From CADEED01 sp041395625 (GTDB lineage: Bacteria > Pseudomonadota > Gammaproteobacteria > Steroidobacterales > Steroidobacteraceae): DNA of 64,000 nucleotides. The position numbers and the translations under genes were made by a program. The stretch lies in contig JAWLAE010000002.1 in assembly GCA_041395625.1 (NCBI GenBank), positions 1,194,695 through 1,258,694 of the forward strand, in the 5' to 3' direction. Positions within the stretch are counted from its first letter, which is position 1. Every line of letters starts with the position of its first letter. Below the pieces are notes generated by a model that worked only from the letters and a program-made list of their open reading frames with translations, had not been told where the DNA came from and made no database searches. Shown here piece after piece: positions 52,990-62,243 of this stretch.

Positions 52990-55900
52990 TCATTCCTTCC
53001 AGTCGTCGTCGCGGCGATCGTCGTCATCCGTCGACTTCGCGCCGCTCTTGGAAGAGCCGCCTCCTGTCTTTGTCTTTGTGCCCGTCTTCGTTTTGGTGGC
53101 ACCGCCACCGGTCTTGGTCTTGGCGGAACCATCACCAGCGTCCGCCGTCTTCGACGTCGGGCCCCCGGTCAACCCGGTGTCGGGCGTCTTGGACGTGGGG
53201 CCCGCACCGGTCATTTTGGACTTGGCACCTGCATCCGGTGCGTCTGGCGTCTTGCTCGCATTCGCCTGCTCGAGAATCTGCGGCGCGTTTTTCATCGTCT
53301 GCACACCGCTGCGCGGCAACAGTAGTCGTTTCGCGGGCAGCATGGCCTTCGCGGGTGGTGGCGGCGCTGCAGGTTGTGCAATGCTGGGTGTCATCTGTCT
53401 TCCGGGCGCCGCCGCCTCAGTTGCACCCGTCGCGCGTACGGGGACGACGCCTGGCGCCAATGCAACGGTCGAGTTCGAGCGGCTCGTCGGTACCGGGTGC
53501 GCGCGGGTCGGCTCGAAAGCCACAAATTGGCGGTCATCCTGCCGACTACCTACCCGCACAGCGATCGAATTGGCAATGTACGGCTCCGCGTCCTTGGCAT
53601 GCAGGAACAGCGGGTTGTCGACACGACAAGCTATCGTGTGGCTACCCGGCACGTCGAACGTCCAAAGCCGGACTTGCTCGAAGTCGCTCCGATCGAGAGG
53701 CGAGGTTTGCACGCCGACGTTCTGATCGTCGATGTCGACGATCCCCGACACACGGCTGTTCGTTTCATCGCCGCGCGATCTGTAAGACTTGATCGAGTCG
53801 CGCGCAGTCGCGTCGCAGTTCTCCCAGGCCACGTCCTGCGTACTGCGGACGAAGCGGCACCGAATACGGAACTGGTCGCCAACCGCAAGCGCCGCTACCG
53901 GCGCTTCGATTTCCGGTGGCTGCGGCACGAGATACGTCACCTGAGTGGAACAGCCCGGTACGACTGACGGTACCGGCGCGCGTGTCAATGGCACCGCCTC
54001 GGTTCGCGCAGATTCCGCGACCGCGATTTGGAGTTCGGGTGTCGACTCAGGACGTGTCCTCGTACTCATTGGCGTTACGCTCGGACGCGCCGTAGCAGCA
54101 ACGACAGGCTCGCTCGGGGGTGGGTTGAGTCCAACATTCGACTGCGTCATTGGACTCGTCGACACCAGATCCGGATTTCCCAGATCCAGGTAACAAGGGG
54201 CGTCGACGCCGTCGCGCTTGGGATCCTGTTTGCAGTAGGCAAGCGGTCCCGCTGCGGTCACTGCTGCCGTCAAGCTGCCTTTGCATTTCAGAACGAGTGG
54301 ATCCGGAAGCGAGTAACAGAGCCGATCCGCTTGCACGACCGTGGTTGGGATCGCTTGGCCGTTAGGTCCGATCTCGAACTTTCCCGTACCGTTGAGCTCG
54401 TTCAGGATCGCGCGCGCATTGATCTTCGCCGCCTCGTATTCCGGCGTCGAGCGATAGCTGCACTTCGTTTTGTAGGTGGTGTACGCATACTCCGGGAGTC
54501 CGGCGAGCGCGTCACCCACCAGCGCCAGACAGGCCTGCACCTTCCACTCCCGCGTGCAATCGACCATCCACCCCTTTGCGGTACATCGCGCTGTTCCCAG
54601 GTCCTTGGCAATCTTTGCCGCCAGAATTTTCCCGGCTGACATTCCCTGTTGGTCGAGCCTGCAGTACCGAAACTCCTCCAAATTGGGGTCCATGCCAAGC
54701 CTGCCGAACATTTCTCGACACTGCCGATAAGCATCGTAAGACAGGCAGTCCACGAACAACTTGTTCGTATATAGCGGTGGCACCAATTTGCATGCACCCG
54801 GTGCCGAAGACCCCTTGAGAGAGCCCTTCATCGGCTTTATGAGCGGCTGCAGAAGCTGGTTCTCGAGCTCGGCCTTGGCAGCGGCCAACTGCGGATCGAA
54901 CAGCTTGTACAGCAGGTATTCACAAGTCCAGCGGAGCGCATTCGGGTTGGGATCAATGGTCCAGTACGGCTTGGGGTTTGGCGGACTTGCGACCACCTTG
55001 TTCATGTCCGAGTAGCATCGGGTCTCGAGATCCTTGCGGAACTGCGGAGTCATCTCTTTCCAGGTGGCGACCGCTATGGCGTACTTGCGGGGCTCCAGGC
55101 TGCCTTTGAGATACGCGGGAATGAAGTCCACGATCGCCTTCTTGTAGGCGAGCGCTTCCTCTGTGAAGCGTTGATACATCGGTTTGCATACACTTTCCGC
55201 TTCGTCGTTGGAAAGCTGGTGGCTGTCGTAGTATTCCACGCAGTCGGACCATGCGTGCGGATGTGTCACGGTGATCGAGTAGTTTGGGCCGTCCTTGATC
55301 AGGCTGTTAGTTATGACCCAATGCAGGTCATACCGCCAGTATTGGCTGTAGCGCTTCTCCGGCTTCATGGGCGGATCCTGCTTGCCCATGAAGAGTCCCG
55401 CCAGCCCCTCGCCGAGGTCTGCCAGGAAGGAGCCGATATCCTCCGCGAGCTGCACCAGCTCTTTCGCGACCTGCAGCAGACCGCTACATACGATGGCCTT
55501 GACGTCTCCCGGCATGAGCTCACAGGCAATCGTCGGATCTGCCAGAGTCAGCAACTTCCACCAGTCACCCTCGAAGATCGCTGCATAGACCGCCGCGACC
55601 TTATCCTGCGCGATCTTGGCGATGCCCGAGCAGAAGAAGTCACGCAACGACCCGCCAGGGACCAACTGACACGCGAGCATGGCACCGCTCTTGCCGCCGA
55701 GCTCCAGCACCTTCAACCAGCGCTCGCCGCGCACCGCGTGCACCAGATCGACTATCAGTCGCACGTTGGAGTCGGTCGGCGGCAGCATTCCAACCGCCTC
55801 CTCGCGCACGTCGATGGCAGCACCGACACAGGTGGCGGCATTGCCACCGCCGATGAGACACTCGATCACTGGTTTGGACTTGGCCAGGTCCTTGTTCACC

Positions 55901-56064
55901 AAGCCAACCGAAACAGCCACACCGAGCACGTCATCGAGCGTGTCGGCGCACGCATTGCCAGGCAGCGTACCGAACAGAGCCAGCAGCAGAAACGCAGACG
56001 TTCTGATGCTGATGATCGCGCGCCGCCGCTTAGTAGCCTGCAGGCTCGGGAATATTTGCTTCAT
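52990..56064 (-). CDS. Large cysteine-rich secreted protein with a low-complexity Thr/Lys/Gly tail
   Basis: A 1024-residue protein with a signal peptide (about 1-40, AFLLLALFGTLPGNACA). The N-terminal ~230 residues hold Cys-containing helical repeats (CLIGGGNAATC, ACQLVPGGSLRDFFCSG, ACELMPGDVKAIVCSG). The central part has many Cys in CxC-like spacing (PGACKL, DCLSYDAYRQCREMF, YCRLDQQGMS). The C-terminal ~300 residues turn Pro/Ser/Thr-rich and end in a KTKTGGG-type repeat and an acidic tip. No family recognised. The even spread of cysteines suggests disulfide folding outside the cytoplasm. It is fifth in the operon, 12 bp after a lipoprotein gene. Confidence 0.6.
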   Translation of the reverse strand: MKQIFPSLQATKRRRAIISIRTSAFLLLALFGTLPGNACADTLDDVLGVAVSVGLVNKDLAKSKPVIECLIGGGNAATCVGAAIDVREEAVGMLPPTDSNVRLIVDLVHAVRGERWLKVLELGGKSGAMLACQLVPGGSLRDFFCSGIAKIAQDKVAAVYAAIFEGDWWKLLTLADPTIACELMPGDVKAIVCSGLLQVAKELVQLAEDIGSFLADLGEGLAGLFMGKQDPPMKPEKRYSQYWRYDLHWVITNSLIKDGPNYSITVTHPHAWSDCVEYYDSHQLSNDEAESVCKPMYQRFTEEALAYKKAIVDFIPAYLKGSLEPRKYAIAVATWKEMTPQFRKDLETRCYSDMNKVVASPPNPKPYWTIDPNPNALRWTCEYLLYKLFDPQLAAAKAELENQLLQPLIKPMKGSLKGSSAPGACKLVPPLYTNKLFVDCLSYDAYRQCREMFGRLGMDPNLEEFRYCRLDQQGMSAGKILAAKIAKDLGTARCTAKGWMVDCTREWKVQACLALVGDALAGLPEYAYTTYKTKCSYRSTPEYEAAKINARAILNELNGTGKFEIGPNGQAIPTTVVQADRLCYSLPDPLVLKCKGSLTAAVTAAGPLAYCKQDPKRDGVDAPCYLDLGNPDLVSTSPMTQSNVGLNPPPSEPVVAATARPSVTPMSTRTRPESTPELQIAVAESARTEAVPLTRAPVPSVVPGCSTQVTYLVPQPPEIEAPVAALAVGDQFRIRCRFVRSTQDVAWENCDATARDSIKSYRSRGDETNSRVSGIVDIDDQNVGVQTSPLDRSDFEQVRLWTFDVPGSHTIACRVDNPLFLHAKDAEPYIANSIAVRVGSRQDDRQFVAFEPTRAHPVPTSRSNSTVALAPGVVPVRATGATEAAAPGRQMTPSIAQPAAPPPPAKAMLPAKRLLLPRSGVQTMKNAPQILEQANASKTPDAPDAGAKSKMTGAGPTSKTPDTGLTGGPTSKTADAGDGSAKTKTGGGATKTKTGTKTKTGGGSSKSGAKSTDDDDRRDDDWKE

Positions 56065-56076
56065 GGGACTTGCTCC

Positions 56077-56664
56077 TCAGGGCACGGTAGGCTGCGAACT
56101 ATCCATGCCAAGCCGCGAGATCACGAGTTCACCGACTTGGCGCGCGGTTGCGAGTGGCTCGGTTGCTCTGTCTGGGTCGTATATCGTTACTAACAACGCA
56201 CGCTTGCCGTCCACGCAGACGCCGAGCTGTTTTATGTTGCCTTTCCAGCGCGCTTCAGAACCGATTCCCGACACTGGATCGGCGCTCTTGAAACCGCCAA
56301 CGCTGAAGAAGAGATCACAGCCAGTCGCGGCGACATCCTGGATGAACAGCTCGACATCGACGCGACCGATCTTGAGATCGGTCGGGCTGTACTCACACAA
56401 GCCCTGTGACTGCACGATGCCCGTCACGGGATTGGGCAACAAGGCACTCATCTCGGCATCACTCAGAACGCTGCAGGGGGCGGTCAGCCAGATTGGTGGC
56501 TGCGTCATGCCCGCATTGCTGGTTGTCTCGCCGCTTTTGGTCCGCGTGGCTGCCGGCGCATTCGATGCCGGGTCACCGCAGCCCGGACCGAGAACCGCGC
56601 CCAATATCAGACACAGCGCAAGTCGGTAGGCCCGCGCTGCATGTGTGTGACGTTTCGGTGACAT
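56077..56664 (-). CDS. DUF3558-like two-cysteine lipoprotein, copy A
   Basis: A 195-residue protein with a lipoprotein-type leader whose Cys sits in LGPGC (near 29), a weak lipobox. The mature part has the pattern CSVLSDAEMSALL...GLCEYS, the C-x2-L and C-x-Y arrangement of DUF3558-like lipoproteins. The C-terminal segment (GKRALLVTIYDPDRA) is followed by VGELVISRL. It shares this layout with the proteins at 57477 and 61719. The gene lies between the peptidoglycan-binding-domain gene and the 1024-residue gene on the minus strand. Confidence 0.65.
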   Translation of the reverse strand: MSPKRHTHAARAYRLALCLILGAVLGPGCGDPASNAPAATRTKSGETTSNAGMTQPPIWLTAPCSVLSDAEMSALLPNPVTGIVQSQGLCEYSPTDLKIGRVDVELFIQDVAATGCDLFFSVGGFKSADPVSGIGSEARWKGNIKQLGVCVDGKRALLVTIYDPDRATEPLATARQVGELVISRLGMDSSQPTVP

Positions 56665-56703
56665 GGTGACGACCTCTACTCGTACAGGCGGGACTGCGGC
56701 GCC

Positions 56704-57255
56704 TTAGGGGTTTTCGCAGGCGGCGATGTCATCGGGCGTCAGCCCGAGATCCTTGGCTGCACCGGCTATCTCTTCGGCTGAAGCGCCCGCGACGTATACG
56801 TCGCTGGCCTGGCGCGACAGATCGACGCCACCAAACCGGCCGGCCAGATTCCCCACCGCGCCCATGAGGCGGTTGAAGCCGCGCTTCTTCTGCTCGCGCG
56901 CCTCGCGTTCCTCGATCCTCTTCTGCAGACACGCCTCCTGTGCCGCGCGCAGTTCCGCCGGGTCGCGTGCAGCGACCGGCGCCGTCTCGGCCTGCTTGGC
57001 CTGGCTGACATAGGCGGCCAGGATGCCGGCGAGCTGCGGTGAAGCTTCGCCCGTCACCTCCAGACCGTATTCAGCCTGGAATTTGGAGATGGCGACCGAC
57101 GTCTTGACCGACGGCTTGCCGTTCGCCTTGCCGGGGTCGTAGCCCAAGGCGGCGAGATCCTTCTGGATCATCTGCGTCAGCTCGTCCGCTGGCGCCGCGG
57201 TCGCTGTCAGACACAGGGCGATGACGATCGGCAGGACGAATCTATTCGTTCTCAT
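56704..57255 (-). CDS. Exported peptidoglycan-binding-domain (PG_binding_1-like) protein
   Basis: A 183-residue protein with a signal peptide (MRTNRFVLPIVIALCLTATAAPA). A PG_binding_1-like domain covers about 25-75 (QMIQKDLAALGYDPGKANG, VAISKFQAEYGLEVTG). A charged coiled segment (EACLQKRIEEREAREQKKRGF) follows, and the C-terminal helices end in DDIAACENP. A weak domain match, so binding to peptidoglycan is likely but not certain. Its start lies inside the small lipoprotein gene by 14 bp, and it is followed by the copy A lipoprotein 39 bp later. Confidence 0.7.
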   Translation of the reverse strand: MRTNRFVLPIVIALCLTATAAPADELTQMIQKDLAALGYDPGKANGKPSVKTSVAISKFQAEYGLEVTGEASPQLAGILAAYVSQAKQAETAPVAARDPAELRAAQEACLQKRIEEREAREQKKRGFNRLMGAVGNLAGRFGGVDLSRQASDVYVAGASAEEIAGAAKDLGLTPDDIAACENP

Positions 57256-57454
57256 GGGGTATCTCCTGACTGCTTGCGGTGCGCGCCTCAGCCTTGGCGA
57301 GCTCCTGCTGAATGATCAGCTCCGCCTCTTTCCAGGCGGCTGCCAGTTGCTGGCGTGTCGGCTGGCGGCTATTGAATGCGTTGTCCGATTCTGTGCCGCA
57401 GGCCGTAAGCAGCGTCATCGCCGTGACTACTAACACGCTGCTTCCCGTCCGCAT
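57242..57454 (-). CDS. Small lipoprotein
   Basis: A 70-residue protein with a signal ending in the lipobox LLTAC (Cys at 19). About 50 mature residues form a charged, likely helical segment (QLAAAWKEAELIIQQELAKAE). It overlaps the start of the peptidoglycan-binding-domain gene by 14 bp and follows the copy B lipoprotein by 22 bp, so it belongs to the six-gene operon. No family recognised; it may bring a partner to the outer-membrane inner leaflet. Confidence 0.6.
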   Translation of the reverse strand: MRTGSSVLVVTAMTLLTACGTESDNAFNSRQPTRQQLAAAWKEAELIIQQELAKAEARTASSQEIPHENE

Positions 57455-57476
57455 TGTCGTGCGCCCACCCAGCGGC

Positions 57477-58040
57477 TCACTGTTTCGCCTGCAGTCGCTG
57501 GATGACCGCGCGCGCGACGTCCTGCTCGATCTGCGTCACTCTGGCCTCCCCTGCCGCATCGCTATTCATCCATAGCCACGCGCTGTAGTGCTTGTCCCAA
57601 TACGCGACCAGGTGCATCGCGTCGTCATTGCGGTATTGATAAGCGAGGCTGCCGAGACCCGGCAGGTCTGCGCCAGATTCGATCGCGTCTGCCATGGCGA
57701 CGCCGAATCCCGTGCCATCGTCCCTGGCCCGCTCCCGGTCAGCGTCAGCTTGCCTCGACACGCCGATCGGTTTGCCAGATCGAGTCAGTTGCAGCGTCAG
57801 TTGCCCGAAATTGGCCAGCGAGTAGCTGCACTGCGACATCGCGTATTTCCCTTGCTCGCTCTCAAGACCCACTAGCGTCTTCGTGACTCGTTCGCCGGTG
57901 ATGCGCTCGACTTCGCTGCCGGGCAGCAGTTCGCACGCGTGGAGTGGGCCCGCCAGATCCACTGCCGCATTGCTGTCGGCGCTGCAGGCCGCGATACCGG
58001 TCACCATCAGCGCGATGGCAGCTGTTAAGACAGTATTCAT
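57477..58040 (-). CDS. DUF3558-like two-cysteine lipoprotein, copy B
   Basis: A 187-residue lipoprotein with the lipobox GIAAC (Cys near 19). The mature part carries HACELLPGSEVERITGE and, about 30 residues on, SQCSYSLANF, the shared C-x2-L...C-x-Y pattern. The central LGSLAYQYRNDDAMHLVAYW resembles the beta-rich core of copies A and C, and the end reads VARAVIQRLQAKQ. It is the first gene of the operon and is divergent from the kinase gene across a 219-bp intergenic region with no obvious promoter. Confidence 0.7.
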   Translation of the reverse strand: MNTVLTAAIALMVTGIAACSADSNAAVDLAGPLHACELLPGSEVERITGERVTKTLVGLESEQGKYAMSQCSYSLANFGQLTLQLTRSGKPIGVSRQADADRERARDDGTGFGVAMADAIESGADLPGLGSLAYQYRNDDAMHLVAYWDKHYSAWLWMNSDAAGEARVTQIEQDVARAVIQRLQAKQ

Positions 58041-58259
58041 GTCATTCGACCCTCAGCGCCGGGCGTGTGCGATCGCCCTCTATCCACCCAAACGTAGTTC
58101 AGGCAGGCCAGGGGCCAGAACAACAGCGCGTCGTCGCTCGGATCGGACGCACGGTCGGGCAGCGCGACCGACTGGCGGTGGCGAAACGCTCAGGCTGCGG
58201 TTGCTGCAAACGAGGTGGAAGATGACAATTCCCAGCGGGAACACTGCGGATCTGCGGCA

Positions 58260-61073
58260 ATGACTGACGGGGACGCGGAACAACGCTGGCAACAAGTGGA
58301 ACGGCTGTTCCATGCCGCGCTTGAGAGACGGCCCGATGAGCGCGCTGCGTTTCTCGACGCAGCCTGTGGTACTGATCCGCAACTCCATGCTGAAGTGGCC
58401 GCAATGCTAGTGGCAGACAGCGGCGCGGCCGGTGTGCTGGACCGACCGCTGGAGCCCGATGCGGATGCTGGCGCTCCATTGTCCGTCGGGCTTGCGGCAG
58501 GCCAGCTAGTCGGCGTCTGGCGCGTTCTGTCCGAACTCGGTCGCGGCGGCATGGGTGTCGTGTACCTCGCCGAGCGATTCGACGGCACCTACGAACAGCA
58601 AGTCGCTTTGAAGGTGATTCGTGGCGGGTTGTTCGCAGCACTCAATACTGCTCGCTTCCTGCGCGAGCGCCGCATACTCGGTCGCCTGCGACACCCGAAC
58701 ATTGCGCGACTGCTGGACGCGGGTTCGACGTCCGACGGACTTCCCTACCTCGTAATGGAACTCATCAGCGGTGAACCGATTACCGTCTGGGCAAACAAGC
58801 AGCAACTGGACACCGACGCGCGGCTCCGACTCATCCTCCAGGTGTGCGAAGCATTGCAACACGCGCATCGCAACCTGGTCGTGCATCGGGACTTGAAGCC
58901 CGGCAACATACTGGTGACCGACGAAGGCGATGTGAGACTGCTGGATTTCGGCGTTGCGCACCTGCTCGCCGGACCCGAGGAAGACGGTCAGGCCCTGACT
59001 CGCAGCGGCTACCTGCCGATGACGCCGGAATATGCGGCACCGGAGCAACTCGAGGGACACGGCATTACGACGGCGACGGACGTGTTCTCGCTCGGCACGA
59101 TACTGTTCGAACTGCTGACGAACCGGCGCCCGCGGGAGCGCGTCGGCGACAGCCCAGCCGATCTGGTTCGAGCGCTGCAAACAGAGATCGCTGCACCGAG
59201 CAAGGCGCCGGGCCTGACCGACGCGCAACGCCGTCAGCTCCGTGGCGACCTCGACGCGATCGTGCAGCGCGCGACCGCCGCGGATCCCGAGCGGCGCTAC
59301 GCGAGCATCGCCGACTTCGCCGATGACATCCGACGATTCCGCAAGCATCAGCCGATCGAAGCGCGGCCGGATACGTTTCGCTATCGCACTGGGAAGTACC
59401 TGCGCCGGCACCGCGTCGGTGCAGCCGCGTTGGCCGCCGTCGTGGCGGCAATCGCTATCGGCGGCGCCGCTACGGTTTGGCAAGCACGCGAGGCGACCGC
59501 GCAGGCGCACAAGGCGGAGGCCGTCAAGGACTTCGTCCTCGGTCTGTTCGAAGGCGCCGATCCATCCCGTGCCCTCGGCCAGGAACTGACTGCTCAGCGC
59601 CTGGTGGACGATGGCGCGGCACGCATCCAGACGGAGCTCATCGGCGAGCCCGAAGTGCGGGCCGAAATCCTGACCTTTCTCGCCGATATGTACGACCGCA
59701 TGGACCAGGACGAGCGCGCAATCGAACTCATCGAGCAGGCGATCGCGGTGCAGGGCGATACAGCCGACTTGAAACATGCGCAGACCTTGTTAGTCAAAGG
59801 ACGCATCTTGATCGGCAAGAGCGAAGACGCATCCGGTGTCGCCGCGCTCCAGCGGGCGATGCCCATTCTGCGTGCCAACAACGCGTTGCTCGACACTGCC
59901 GAAGCGATGGACGTGCTGTCGATTTCCAGCAACCGCAATGGTGATGTCGCCGGCGCCATACGATTGACCGAAGGCGCACTCGCGCTGCGGGTCGCCGAGC
60001 TCGGTGAGTACGACCCGTTGGTCGCTACCTCCTACAATAATCTCGGCGTGCTGGCGCGTGCACAGGGGAACTATGCCGGCTCGCGGGAGCACCACCAACG
60101 AGCACTCGAAATCAGACGTCGAACGTTGCCTGGAAACCATCCACAAATCGCAGTTTCGCTCAACAATCTCGGCGCGCTCGACGTCTCGGAAGGCCACTAT
60201 GCGAGTGCGTCAGACTATTTTGCGGCATCACTCGACGTCAACCGTCAGGTAAATGGCCCGACCCATCACGACACGATCGCCGCTTTGAACAATTTCGGTT
60301 ACATGCAAATGCGGCTCGGAAATCTCGCCGCGGCAGAAAAGGCATTCTCCGACGTGTACGGATATTGGGTAGCACAAGGTAAGTCAGATCACCCGAATGC
60401 GCTTGTCACACGGGTCAATATCGCAACGCTGTGGCGGGTCTCTGGCGACATTGGCAGGGCCATGCAAGAGTACCGCCAGTTGCAAGTACAACTAACGGAG
60501 AAGTTAGGTGCCGACCATCCATTCGTTGCTGCAACACTGCACCATCAGGCGCGGTGCCTGCTGGAGCTGGGACGCCTCGCGGAAGCCAGAACGCTCGTCG
60601 CTCAAGCGCTTGCTCTGCGCGAGAAGGCCGTCGGCCGCGATCATCCGGACAATGCGGAATTGTTGCGCGATCAAGCAGTCATCGCGTTGCTCGAGTCTGG
60701 CCCGACGGCCGCACGGCCGTTGGCGGAACGCGCCATGTCGATGCAGAGGAGCAAATTGCCAGCCAATCACCCGTCGATTGCGATGACAGAGGTGGTTCTT
60801 GGTCGTATCACTGCCGCTGAAGGCAACGCATCCGACGCGGTCCGCGTGCAGCGCGATGCTCTGCGGCGTCTCGAGGCCGTGTTTCCTGCGCAGAGTCCAG
60901 AGCGCGTCGAGGCCGCACTCGAACTCAGTCGATCGCTCGTCGCGGACGGCAAAGGGCGAGATGCCGAACCTTATCTGCGAAGCGCCCGCGAGGCACTCGT
61001 TGCCCGCTTCGGCCGGCAATCCCGGCAGGTGACAGACGTCGATCTATTGTTGGCGCAAACCGGGACGCGATGA
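58260..61073 (+). CDS. Transmembrane Ser/Thr protein kinase with TPR extracytoplasmic region
   Basis: A 937-residue kinase. A cytosolic N-terminal segment precedes the kinase domain, which has the P-loop GRGGMG at about 94-99, the catalytic Lys at 118 in VALKV, HRDLKPGN (209-216), DFGVAHLL and YAAPEQL. One transmembrane helix is at about 385-405. The remainder is a TPR array in the periplasm (for example SYNNLGVLARAQGNYAGSRE and ALNNFGYMQMRLGNLAAAEK). It probably senses an envelope cue and phosphorylates cytosolic partners, with the overlapping ECF sigma as a likely output. The ATG at 58260 is chosen over the upstream GTG 58215. Its stop overlaps sigma by 4 bp. Confidence 0.92.
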   Translation: MTDGDAEQRWQQVERLFHAALERRPDERAAFLDAACGTDPQLHAEVAAMLVADSGAAGVLDRPLEPDADAGAPLSVGLAAGQLVGVWRVLSELGRGGMGVVYLAERFDGTYEQQVALKVIRGGLFAALNTARFLRERRILGRLRHPNIARLLDAGSTSDGLPYLVMELISGEPITVWANKQQLDTDARLRLILQVCEALQHAHRNLVVHRDLKPGNILVTDEGDVRLLDFGVAHLLAGPEEDGQALTRSGYLPMTPEYAAPEQLEGHGITTATDVFSLGTILFELLTNRRPRERVGDSPADLVRALQTEIAAPSKAPGLTDAQRRQLRGDLDAIVQRATAADPERRYASIADFADDIRRFRKHQPIEARPDTFRYRTGKYLRRHRVGAAALAAVVAAIAIGGAATVWQAREATAQAHKAEAVKDFVLGLFEGADPSRALGQELTAQRLVDDGAARIQTELIGEPEVRAEILTFLADMYDRMDQDERAIELIEQAIAVQGDTADLKHAQTLLVKGRILIGKSEDASGVAALQRAMPILRANNALLDTAEAMDVLSISSNRNGDVAGAIRLTEGALALRVAELGEYDPLVATSYNNLGVLARAQGNYAGSREHHQRALEIRRRTLPGNHPQIAVSLNNLGALDVSEGHYASASDYFAASLDVNRQVNGPTHHDTIAALNNFGYMQMRLGNLAAAEKAFSDVYGYWVAQGKSDHPNALVTRVNIATLWRVSGDIGRAMQEYRQLQVQLTEKLGADHPFVAATLHHQARCLLELGRLAEARTLVAQALALREKAVGRDHPDNAELLRDQAVIALLESGPTAARPLAERAMSMQRSKLPANHPSIAMTEVVLGRITAAEGNASDAVRVQRDALRRLEAVFPAQSPERVEAALELSRSLVADGKGRDAEPYLRSAREALVARFGRQSRQVTDVDLLLAQTGTR

Positions 61074-61639
61074 GCGGCGACGTCACACGTTTGCTGCGGG
61101 CGGCATCAGGAGGCGACCCGAATGCGGTGCCAGCGCTCTTTGAACTCGTGTACGACGAGCTGCGCGCGCGTGCGCGCGCGCAGCTGGCAGGCTCCGCGCC
61201 GCAGACACTGAGTGCCACTGGTCTCGTGCATGAGGCCTATCTCAAGCTTACTGCGGGTGGCATACCGGAACTCAATGATCGCACACACTTCTTCCGGGTG
61301 GCGGCACGCGCGATGCGACATATCGCCATCGATCGCGCACGAGCGCGGCGCGCCGAACGGCGCGGTGGCCATGCACAGATCATCGACATTGAACTCGCTG
61401 AAATTCCGGTTGACGACGCGGCCGGTCCGTTGTTAGCTCTGGATGCAGCGCTCGATGAGCTGGCCAAGCGCAGCCCGCGCCTGGCGGAGCTCGTGGAACT
61501 GCGATTCTTCGCCGGACTGTCGGTTGACGACGCGGCGAGCGTCATGAACACGTCGGCTCGTACCGTGAAACGCGACTGGCAAGTCGCACGCGCGTTCATT
61601 CACGCGCAGCTCGACGATACTCGAGACGACAACTCCTGA
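61070..61639 (+). CDS. ECF sigma factor of the kinase-linked (TIGR02999-type) family
   Basis: A 189-residue sigma factor. Region 2 is LFELVYDELRARARAQLAGSAP through LVHEAYLKLTAG and HFFRVAARAMRHIAIDRARAR. Region 4 is ELVELRFFAGLSVDDAASVMNTSARTVKRDWQVARAFI. The TLSATGLVHEAYLKL motif is typical of the ECF subgroup encoded next to TPR-Ser/Thr kinases. It overlaps the kinase by 4 bp, indicating coupled expression and likely functional linkage. Candidate target genes are the divergent lipoprotein operon and the 61719 lipoprotein. Confidence 0.9.
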   Translation: MSGDVTRLLRAASGGDPNAVPALFELVYDELRARARAQLAGSAPQTLSATGLVHEAYLKLTAGGIPELNDRTHFFRVAARAMRHIAIDRARARRAERRGGHAQIIDIELAEIPVDDAAGPLLALDAALDELAKRSPRLAELVELRFFAGLSVDDAASVMNTSARTVKRDWQVARAFIHAQLDDTRDDNS

Positions 61640-61718
61640 GGCCGCGCACGCATGATCCGGTTCTATGGGACGACAGTATCGACATGTACGCTGCTGGACT
61701 CGCCGATCGTTGTCGTCG

Positions 61719-62243
61719 TTAGGGCATGCTGTCCAGCGCCAGCTTTGCCACTGCCTCGGCCCACTGTTGGTCTCTGGCTTGAACGCTCAAGACTAGTCCG
61801 TCGTCGCGAATCGTCCAGACTTGACGGTCGTGGTCCGCGCTTTCTTTCGTATAAGCGGCGACGCCGATACCGGACAAATCCTCTACCGGCTTTTCGAAGC
61901 TTTCCGCGAGCTTTCGCACCGCGTCATAGGTCATTCTGTCCTTTACGCTGACCACGACCGCTTGCCGCGGAGAACCCAGGTCGTACACGCAGTTGACGCC
62001 GACGGCGTGCACGCGGGTATCAACGAGCGTCGATCCAACGGCGCGGGCAACCGCCTCGCCCGACAGGGCAGCACACACATCGAGCCCGTCGACGTTCTTT
62101 TCTGGAAGGGAATCGAGCGCAGATACGTTTGCTGCGCTAGCGTCTTCGGACACGTCGTCCGTTCTTGGAGGCTCCGTCGATGCGCCGCAGCCGACCGTAG
62201 TCAAGCCAACCACAAGCGATATCACCAGACTGCGAAGTTTCAT
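61719..62243 (-). CDS. DUF3558-like two-cysteine lipoprotein, copy C
   Basis: A 174-residue lipoprotein with the lipobox TTVGC (Cys near 20). The mature part carries DVCAALSGEAVARAVGSTL and, after about 25 residues, VNCVYDLGSP, matching the C-x2-L...C-x-Y pattern of copies A and B. The end is WAEAVAKLALDS, again a helix with Ala-Val-Leu. I chose the ATG at 62243 because AGGA sits 8 nt upstream and it starts the leader. It is convergent with the ECF sigma gene (79 bp between). Its 5' side is the repeat-rich region. Confidence 0.68.
   Translation of the reverse strand: MKLRSLVISLVVGLTTVGCGASTEPPRTDDVSEDASAANVSALDSLPEKNVDGLDVCAALSGEAVARAVGSTLVDTRVHAVGVNCVYDLGSPRQAVVVSVKDRMTYDAVRKLAESFEKPVEDLSGIGVAAYTKESADHDRQVWTIRDDGLVLSVQARDQQWAEAVAKLALDSMP

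Noticed and set aside
61640..61718. Terminator between the sigma factor and the convergent lipoprotein
   Set aside because: No stable hairpin followed by a T-run is visible in the gap.
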